The position numbers and the translations under genes were made by a program. A stretch of DNA of 64,000 nucleotides, from assembly GCA_021029095.1 (NCBI GenBank), contig JAJOHG010000051.1, positions 1 to 64,000 on the forward strand, written 5' to 3'. The notes under the pieces were generated by a model. It saw nothing but the letters and a program-made list of their open reading frames with translations. It did no database searches and was not told the DNA's origin. The stretch's first letter is position 1; each line of letters opens with the position of its first letter. This document shows, piece by piece, positions 55,022 to 64,000 of the stretch. The DNA is from Phellopilus nigrolimitatus (taxonomy: Eukaryota; Basidiomycota; Agaricomycetes; Hymenochaetales; Hymenochaetaceae).

Positions 55022-58000
55022 AAACACAAGAGATTGCGCTTCGGCGTGACAACTGCAGTTCTGAGTTTTGGTTGGTCGGCGGGTGGAAGTTGATACGCTT
55101 ACATACTCGCTGACTACCGCTACCCTTCTTGTCTCACATCTCGCATACCAATTGAAGTCCTCTGTCAAAGTGCATATACCATTTTCAGGATGATAAAAAG
55201 TTTTCAGCTTAGAAGACTCGTTTCAAGATAGTAAATACCATACGAGTTTCAAGACAGGATTGCAGCCTAGACCGAGTTTTGAGATAAAATTCATGTCCAG
55301 TTGAAGTCTAGCTTGCAGACAGCTGCCAAGGTAGAAAAAACATTTAGCAAGTATCCCTAGCGGTTTCTAATGCATTTCCGCATGCTAGAGAGTTTATTGG
55401 ATTTTAGTGAATATGCCGGTATAGGAATACGAACGTACTCCTTCAACAAAATTGACGCGACCACGGGATCCATCATTCAAGCCGGTAAAGACACATGTGA
55501 AATGTGAGATGAAAATTTGAGAAAAATACTGAACCGCGAGGAAGTTGAATGGCTATTTCATAGATAGGTCGAATCACAAATTCCATCAATGCAAGATTTC
55601 ATTTGCAAATTACGTTCCGTTAAACTCGATCTATCAGCACGCACAAGTGAGAATACACCAGATCAAACCGATGTTAGGAAAGGCACGCCAAGGGCGATCA
55701 TTTTAGAGCGACTTAAACGCTTTCCAGCTGAGTTGAGAAATCCGGGGATATCGTTGATGCAGGGTGAGTTTCAAAACCACCTAGAAACATTCGCAGCCCA
55801 GGGATGAATGAGTTTGAAATAATAAAATTACGTGCACAGTCGTATTTGTCCACTAGATTGAAAATCAAGATCACTGTGAGTGAACTCGAGTCACAGACTT
55901 ACAGAACTTCTGCTTGCGCTCTGTTAGTGCTAAGATAGCAAGCAAATAGACTTTGCAAACATCAGACCGGAGCTTTGTGTTCAAAACAATTCATTGCTTT
56001 GAGCGCCAGTAATGCTTGCTCAGCGTGTTGTCAATATACTGCGTAAATTCAGTGGCATTGATAGAAGATGGCAACAGCGAATTGAAATATAAATAACGCT
56101 GACTGTACATAGATGCTTGCGCAGTCATACGCACGGCCTCCGTGACCCGCATAGTAAGGTTTCCTGTTCGCGCATCTTCACGAAGGCGACGCCAGTACTG
56201 CCGAGAAACACGGAATGTAAGTGAGACCGAGCGTGAGACGTTCGTCGCGGGAAGGGGTAACTGACCGAAAGGCACAATAACACCGACCTGGTCTTAACTC
56301 CCAAATGAGATGCCGTTTTGTTGTTTTCATCCTCCCTATGCTCAGAAGTGCAAGTTCACCATTTATCCCGAAGCGAATGTGAAGATCTTAGTAGTTGCGT
56401 ACATATATAGGTAGATGTTCAGCTTCAAGGAGAGCAATTCAAGCTTCGTTTAACGATTATAGTCGATCTTACCCCTGAACATGTCTATACATGTACTCGA
56501 TGGTGGCCAACCCACCTCTAGTCAAAAGGAAGAGGAGCATCGCCGTCTTGATGAGACAGCGCCAAGGGCAGGGAGTAAACACTAACAATGTCGATCCACA
56601 GCTACAGCTAGCCAGGTATGGCGATGCTCTCAATGAGTATTCAGGTCCCAATGCAGACAAGTCGGGGACAACAGCTTCGTCAAGTTGAGCAATCTACACA
56701 CTCTCAATGATCGATTCTGGTCAGGCTGGACGAGGCCTTCTACCTACACCCCGGTCAATTAAGGCCTCATATGTATATGAACCTTGCGAAGAGAGAGGGG
56801 CTTACTACTAGAAGGTAGTTGCGGAGAAGATAGGTATACAGGGTGTCATTAACACCTTCTTCGATCGCGCTCAGGGCGCTCAATATTCCGTCTATTTTCC
56901 GTCTATTGATTTCCTGGATGATGGCCGGATGGACGTGTTCGAGAGATGTTTTATAGAGTTCAGAAGCTGTTGTGGAAGGCACAGCATGAATCCTGGCTCA
57001 ATCCTCTGAGTCCGAGCATATACTACGCCCGAGAAGAGGCTCGAGATCAGTACGAGGAAGGTGAAAATCCTTGATAAAATCAGATGATCGTCAGCTGCCA
57101 AGGACCTTGAAGAAGAAATCGCTTACTGTATTCGAGTAGGTATTACGAGTTCTCCGTGCAAATGTTGATCATGGCCGGTCAACTTGAACAGTGCTATAAC
57201 CAGATGGCCACAATGCCCGGATGCTGTTCAGAGAATTCAGGAAAGCCAGCGGCGTTGTGGTAGAGACAAACAGACCTCGATTTGAAATTAAGCAAGAACC
57301 GGGCCGTGATTCCCATCAGATGATCAGAGGTTCGCGAACTCAATCTGGGGCATACAGTATGCGAATATGCAACAGATATAGCAGATATAATAGCTTTTGA
57401 AGTCGCCGCAGCTATTCAATGGGTCCGTACTGTTTGGAAAAAGTGATGACGAAGTGAGAGGCCACCGTGGCAGAAAGACAAAGGCTGCGCTAATATACAG
57501 AGAAGCTTTACATGTAAAATAAATGTTGACGAACTACGACCAATTGACTATAATTTGTATGTCAAGCAAGGGCGCGTGAGTGAAAGCATGGCATCGAGGA
57601 GTCCGTCAAAGGGCTCTGACAGAGTGTGTGACAGGTTCTTGCGTGAGTAAACGGATAGAAGTGATGGAAAGACGCAAAAGTTGCCAGCGGGAAGAGGCCG
57701 AGATGCCCGTTTTATGCGGACTGAACCTGAGTGGTCAGCGGTGTTCTTGGAAACTGGTGATTACGAGACGTATGCCAGAATATGAGCAAGTTCGATGCAG
57801 AAACAACGAAAGAAGGGATTAGCTCGGGCGAGCTCGATAGTCAGTAGAATTCGCCAGACAGAATATTCGATGCTTCGAGGTTTCCTTTGTTTTGCACGGG
57901 AAGACCTGATCATCCGTGTGACGAACTCTGTTAATCGTGCAGTTCATAGTTCCGAAGGATAATAGAAGCGGTTAAGTCCAGATAGCGGTAGCATTCTCCG

Positions 58001-61000
58001 AGGGTTTGAAGACTCCATGCGGACTGCAGGCACACAACAGCTCGATAGGATTTTCGAGGGCTCATAACAACGCGCATCTTTTTGCGAATCGCGTTCACGT
58101 CTACAGACTTTGTTAGATGCATTTGCTTCAGCTTGTGAGAAGCTCAGATACCAGAATACACTGCCCTCCAAACATCTGCGTTGTTCATTCCATCGATGGC
58201 CGCGACATGTCTCGACCATCTGTTGCTCTTCTCCGCTGCTCTTCTTTGAACTCTAGAAGGCAGATGGTTCCAGGTATTTATCTCAGGCCGTGAGTCCCGC
58301 CATAGCATCTCATCACAGAGCTGAAAGGCTGAGAAAAATCGAGCACGTACACGCGTCATCTGCCTGTAAGCTTCCGCACTTCAGCAAGTCATATCTTGGT
58401 CTAAAAAAGATTAGCTCCGAGGGCATCGTCGGCGATGGTAAGCTTTTTTCAGCACCAAATTACGGGAGGTTGTGCCTGCGACGCCGCGATATCGGAAAAC
58501 GCCGTACTCGCGCTGATTTCGTATGTCCACTCGAAGACCGTAGACCTCCATTGTTGGACCTCCTCAGTAAGGAAAGAAACTTTGACCACGAGTCTTCTTC
58601 CATTTCGTTCAGGTCCCCTGTTTTATGTCTGTTAGAAGGTCATAGACAAACCAACAGCGGCAGCATCCAGGGAAATACCTGCTCACCATCCACCAAGGTT
58701 TTGAGTCGTACAGCTTTAATTCTCGACTCCCTCGATTGTTCAGAAGTATACAGTATCATTGATGTCCGAAGAAAAGAGAGAAAATAAGTTAAGCTTTCCG
58801 CATATGTAACATATTGGTACGAACAGCATCATTCCTCGATGGCTATAGTTATCGCTCAAAAAGATAAGAATCCTGTGCCGGAGTTGACTTGATGTGATGT
58901 GGCCAGCATCGGACAGAAGCGTTTTCGAAGCACTGTGGACAGTGAGTAAGCTCGCAGAGCGTGCCAGCTCTTGCGCCTGTTTCAAGTGCTAGATCCCGCG
59001 ATCTGACGAGGAGCCACGTCGTTAAACGCTAAGAGCAGGACGCGTGATACAGCGCCGCCGCCAGAGCATAAAATTCATTGCGTTTGATGACTTGTTTTTA
59101 GCAAAACAACCTGAAGGCACAAAAGTGCCTTCAGTAAGCTCTCGGCACTACTCGCGCCACTGACTACAGAGTGAGAACATATTTACGAACGGTGCGTTGC
59201 GAGGTCGATTCCAGAAGCCATGCCTCGCCTTTGATTAACCATCTAAGGCTAAAATCATTCAGAAGCCTGCCTGAAAAAGAGAAAAGAAATTCGTATCAAT
59301 GAGAACACACGGTCACGGCATACATTATGATGCGTATACCAGAGAAGAGGCGCTACGCACGGGCTTCCGTGTTTTTCTGGGCTGGTATCTGGAACACTGC
59401 AAGATCCCCGTTGATTGAGAAGACCCGAAGAGACGGAGGACATATATCAGTAGAGAAATGATAACTGAATCACTTGGTACTCAAAGAATGAAATGAGAAA
59501 TTATACAGAAGTTCAGACACAGATATCAAAAGAAAGCTGCCACAAGAGATAGACGCGTTTACTTGCAGACACGCCCTGTTGAGGCAGCACTGTCGGAAAT
59601 GGGTTATAAAATACACCCTTCTTCTATCTTCTTTTCATCTTGTGAGCTTCGCAACCTAGGAATGCATCACTATCCTTAGCAGGAGCCTGCAATTTACATA
59701 GCATATCGAACTTAATGCGCCGCTCGAGCATATGCAACAACGCCTCCCCTCTTCCCTGCTGTCTGGCTTCTTCAGCCTTCAAAGAAGTCACGAGGGGAAT
59801 ATTAGCGAAGCCTGCAGAGTAAAGCGAATAGCGACGAACTTAGGTAGACAGACGCAATCGGGGACGTGGGCAATGAGAACGAACGGCATGATACACTGGC
59901 GCTCTAATGGCGTCCCCAACGCGGCAGCCTGTGACGTTCACGGGAAGGTGGCGGCGATGGATTTGGCCGTGTCGAAAAAGACACTAGCGTTACATTTGGC
60001 AGTCTTCTCCGCGGCTTCTTTTATGTCCGCGGGCAGAATCGAGCGAGGAACGCGAACAGCGCCACTGTATAGCGGGTATTCGACGGTGAAGGATAGAGTC
60101 GGCTTGTTCGCCTGCTCACTGTCACAATGTCTGACACACAGACATTGCTAGATATCGGAGCCGGGCCGCCTAATCCATGCTACACTCGCAGTTATTTCCA
60201 TCCATGAAGGAACTCGAAATGAAGCCTCGAACACGTTGCTGCAAGTCGATTCTGCCTGATATCAACGTTCGCTGTTTGCCCAAGTCCCAGTGGATTAAAC
60301 GTACATCGCTCATCTAAGCTCGCAGGCTCTCAGATCAGAACAGGGGCAGTGTTCACGACCTCCAGAGAAGAATATTTCTCTTTGGCACCAGATCAATCCC
60401 GGATATCCCCAATAGGCATGCAGTGCTTTGCTGGAGCACAGTGCGCATCTCAGTTTCCCGGTCATCATGGAGGTATCATCATTAAAAGATGACGAAAAGA
60501 CATCTCTTTCATGCCAGTTGGGCTCCGCAACTCCCTCCCTCGTACAGGACTGATAATAAGTATTGCCAAGAGGAAATTTTGGACACCGGAACGTCCGCGG
60601 CAGCTACGCAGATGAGCGATGCGTGATGCAAGGCTGATGCCCTAACTCGAAGCCCTGAATCCTTCGTCGAAGATCCCGGACCTAGAATGGGAAGCTCAGT
60701 CTGCTTTGCAGCTTGATGGGCACGATAGAGAGCGCCGAGCCAATCAGCGAGCAAACCGTGGGTATCCATCACCGACGATGCCCGGAGAAGCGCGCTGGCG
60801 TGAAGTGAGCGCACTCCGAGGATGACTAGTGCGGCTCGCAACGTCGAACTATGCGCTGCGACGCATGTGAGGACAGAATGGAGCGGTCGTATGTGCGGTC
60901 TGCTCGGACTATATGATAATTTTCGCCTGTACCTAGACGTCGAGAACAGACGGACGTGGGTCCGGAAATACAGATTGGAATTAGATGGGCCCGTTGGAGA

Positions 61001-64000
61001 CTGGCGAAACCCGACATCGGCTTCGTGTACGTTAAGTCTGTGCCCGCGATCCAGATAGCTTGACATGGCACAGCTGTCAGCTCCTACAGTGACACACCGA
61101 TGTGCATTCGAACACTGGTTTTCGAAGCACACGGTCTTCTAGGTAAAAGACAGCAGAAACCTACGTACTAGAGGCGGACCACCTGGCAGCCTACGCGGCG
61201 CACGTCGAGCTTCGATTATGATATATCTGGAGATGTTAGACTTGAAACGTTAACCTGCGTCAGTGACGGACTGTCGATGGATGTTGCTGTGGACTGATAG
61301 CAACGTAGCAGCACTCGAGAAGGTGATCCCAACACGTAACCGAGATTCACTAACAGCACAGCGTCATTTCGACTTCTGGTTGAGCTTCGAGCTTTGCGGT
61401 CATCAAGAGGGCGCACAGTATCGGATAAGGAAACGGGAGGGCGATGGGCGATATAATCCATCACCGCGCATTGCAGCAGAGCAGAATTTGCGTTCGAAAA
61501 TCGCAGCTCGCAGTCCGCACTGCGTAGCTGAATGTTAATGTTAACTCTAGTGGGTCGGCGTCCATTGCACTTTCCGTGTACAGTTCAGAGAACCAGAATC
61601 CAGATTGCGGTTGGCCGCTGCCAGTAAGATCGCGTCATAGAACCACTTCGACGGATGTCTGCATCTGTGCTTGTATATTTGTTCGAAACAAGGATTCGAG
61701 AACAGATGAAGATACAGAGTATCAGATATCGACATCGCAAGCCCTGAATCAAAGTGCGCAAAGATTGGAGAAGTCGGCGAGACTCCAGCTGCGAGAGCGG
61801 GCAAAATGTCGGTGCGTCACGTTTGTTGAGTTTTCACGTGACGTGGCTGGGGTCCTATCACGTCGTGGCGCGCCGAGCCACTTCACCCGTGTTTCAAAAA
61901 TTCAAAGGTCTTGTTCGCTTTTCAGAAAATAAATGACGCCGCGGGAGGGGAACTGGATTCTCTAAGATAGGCCGCCGAAAAATTTTCACGGCGAAAAAGG
62001 CAGTTTAAAGTCCACCCTTTTCTTTATATTTATAGTAAAAATCGAGATCAAGACCTCCTTCCGCGGTCCCGCAAATACCGCGAAGTGTCTCGATTCTAGC
62101 AGCCACGTAAAAAGAGAAAGATAGTGAAGATCGTGCGAGAAGTTCCTCAAATAATTGCGCCCTCGATATACGCGCTACTTTCTTTTGCGCATCGATGTTC
62201 CGCCATAATCCGGCCTGGTCTGGATGGGGAGACCCATACACAAGCGCCCTAGCAAGTTCTAATCCAATTATCCCCCCTTAGGTCCTTCAGGTCCCAGATC
62301 CCTGCAATTTGCGGACTGCTTGCTCGAGGAGCAAGCGTTAAATTTTCTCTTCCTCTACCGTCCGTCGTGTACGGAGCTTGGTGAGCAGGCAGCTCATAAT
62401 GCAGCATCGACAGTAGCAAACACGCTCGGAATGTCTTAAGGTTCGCTGATTCTGGTGTACATGCGTAAGCTGTGAAGCTTGTACAGCGTGATTCTTCCCG
62501 TTCCTTCTTTTGTGCTTCCTCCTTTGAATAATGTCTCCATGACCTGGAAATTGGGCTTCGCATGTTGGCTCAATTGAGTCACTGCGTTCTGTATTCTGGT
62601 ATCGTTAGCAGCATTTATCTCTACGTGTTTTGAGATCTAAGTTCTCGAGATGTCAGCTGTGACGCGGCTCGGCGCAAACGGTTCCCCCGAGGCGCAGGCA
62701 TGCCGGTCGCCAGACGACCGCTGGCGCTCTTTCCCCTCTCAGTGCTCACGTTGGCCTGTTTTGTATTTTACCGCATTCCCCCCTTCCTTCTTATCACAAT
62801 GAATCTGAAGAAAAAGAGCAAAAAGAGCCTTCTTCTCGATTCTCCACATGTCCAATCTGGCGCCATCACCAATCATCCAATCATCATCCTGTTTCAATGC
62901 CATCATCGCCGCCGCCACATCTAGTATGTCCCACGACGGACAGGTGAAATCTAATTTGCTTCCATCTGATGGATAGCACGAATAGCACGGGATCGACGCT
63001 CATTAACTGGAATCCGAGCCTATGAGAATGGACAAGGATGAAAACGAAAATACACATATGCGCATGGCGCTGGCGTCCAGCGCTCACATGTCGCAGCCCG
63101 GAACACAACGACGATAACTCTCGGTGACATCGGGTCCCGTTTCCCGAAGAGGTGAATTTTATTCACATGCACATGAACGAATGAACGCGCAGCTGCGTAA
63201 CGACGGAGTTTATTGTAAGAAATAGGCTTCAAGCTGAGTCAGGAAGCATCGCACCAGAAAGCATAGAAGTAGATGGTATCGTGTCGTTCTGCGTGGTTCT
63301 CTATGTAATTACTGATTGCATCTGGTACATTTGAATCTTGGGATCTTGCGAGGGATGGGGTCTCTTGATGAAGGACACCGCCACGCCCTGTTCCGCGTTC
63401 CGCTATACCCCTCGCTGGACCCTCTTAGACCGCTTCGCTCGCGCTTAACGCGGTCTGGGGAAGTCGGAAAAAAGTGGTTTGTGAAATATGAGTCGTCGCG
63501 TAGCTTCTTACGGAGATTATTGTGCGATCACGCTAATGCCGTATTCGCGGGTCCGTGTACGTTAGTCAGGCTGACTTTGGAAAGAACATAAAGAGGGCAG
63601 TAAGTCAAGTATAGGATATCTCTTGCGAGCTGTGCACGTCAGAAGCCAGAGAACGCACGTATTGCGTCGGAGCTTCCGAGCACATGAGCATACCCTGGGC
63701 GTCTGAATATGCCAGCGTATTGGCGAGAAATACAATATTGTACATTGCATTTCTTTGAGAATGTAGACATTTTCATACCGCGTTGGCAGGTGTTCCGAAT
63801 GCGTTATCTGCGTACGGGCAGACGGATCTGACTGGAAGCGTCGGACATCATCCATCGTCCCTGCTAGGTTGCCGTAAGACTACAGACCGAGGACGACGGG
63901 ACTGAAACTGTGGCGGCGTTATGATAAGCTTTCTAGACGCTTAAAAAAGCAGATGGATGCATGGAGGTTCCCTAAGGTGGTGGGAAGTTTTGCGGAGATT
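55022..64000. other. 9-kb AT-richer region with unresolved exon-like fragments
   Basis: No gene model can be supported. Minus-strand fragments that may be remnants or exons are: about 56480-57101, a hydrophobic N-terminus (ILSRIFTFLVLISSLFSGVV), a helical stretch and a Leu-rich stretch (IKTAMLLFLLTRGGLATIEY) with splice-like borders, possibly a membrane protein. 55991-56275 reads SLTFRVSRQYWRRLREDART. 57944-58800 contains several interrupted frames. About 59950-60115 reads SFTVEYPLYSGAVRVPRSIL and DIKEAAEKTAKC before a stop. 60509-61132 is open for 207 codons without similarity, as is part of the other strand. 61500-62250 holds short frames only. No tRNA or rRNA gene was recognised. Confidence 0.35.

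Noticed and set aside
60509..61132. 207-codon minus-strand frame
   Set aside because: No recognisable motif, and an opposite-strand frame looks equally plausible; not enough for a gene call.
1..64000. tRNA, rRNA or CRISPR features
   Set aside because: No tRNA cloverleaf with B-box, no rRNA sequence and no spaced direct-repeat array was recognised by eye; only U6 was found among RNA genes.

Overview
The window is nuclear DNA from a filamentous basidiomycete, most likely an Agaricomycete. The evidence is dense short (about 45-80 nt) GT-AG introns, very GC-rich low-complexity proteins, pyrimidine-rich intergenic tracts, a polyporopepsin-like aspartic protease, a tandem pair of C2H2 proteins and a Zn2Cys6 regulator. 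There are no operons, CRISPR arrays or bacterial features. Species cannot be fixed from the sequence.

Layout. 0.3-7.7 kb holds two members of a basic, Pro/Ser-rich protein family. The first is broken across several reading frames; the second is an intact 613-codon ORF. Between them lie an LTR (2880-3400) and a small gene with its own TATA box. 8.2-9.5 kb is an aspartic protease that looks damaged at its C-terminus. 9.6-11.4 kb holds exon-like blocks and one two-exon small ORF. 12.3-16.05 kb is a five-exon karyopherin of the Kap123/importin-4 type. 16.8-18.3 kb is an ORF with an internal duplication. 19.3-20.1 kb has a second small gene whose promoter and 5' UTR intron match those at 3.4-3.6 kb, next to a 21-bp minisatellite. 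20.7-23.7 kb is a tandem zinc-finger pair, the second copy carrying an 8-nt frame-breaking insertion. 24.9-26.2 kb is a third, more distant member of the family at 0.3-7.7 kb. 26.9-28.8 kb is a divergent pair: a DUF1764 protein and a PX-domain protein.

29-37.6 kb is gene-poor. It contains a solo LTR with a perfect 5-bp target duplication (inverted relative to the LTR at 2.9 kb), a dispersed 220-bp repeat and many microsatellites. 37.7-39.8 kb encodes a Zn2Cys6 transcription factor, convergent with prephenate dehydrogenase (TYR1, 41.2-43.3 kb). A small Tudor/PWWP-like unknown lies at 43.8-44.3 kb. 47.1-48.0 kb is RPB7, 50.1-51.5 kb a 3-ketoacyl-CoA thiolase, 51.6-54.6 kb a 15-exon Kel3/KLHDC4 kelch protein, and 54.9-55.0 kb the U6 snRNA gene. 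55-64 kb is AT-richer and contains only short, unresolved exon-like fragments.

The conserved genes are ordinary housekeeping functions: nuclear import, Pol II subunit, spliceosomal RNA, tyrosine biosynthesis and beta-oxidation. They are separated by lineage-specific, duplicated and decaying genes. The most unusual items are the three-member protein family, the two small genes that share promoter and leader intron but not protein sequence, and the recent-looking LTR/repeat pairs. All exon borders below were read by eye from splice consensus, phase and family similarity; reading phase was checked arithmetically for each multi-exon model.
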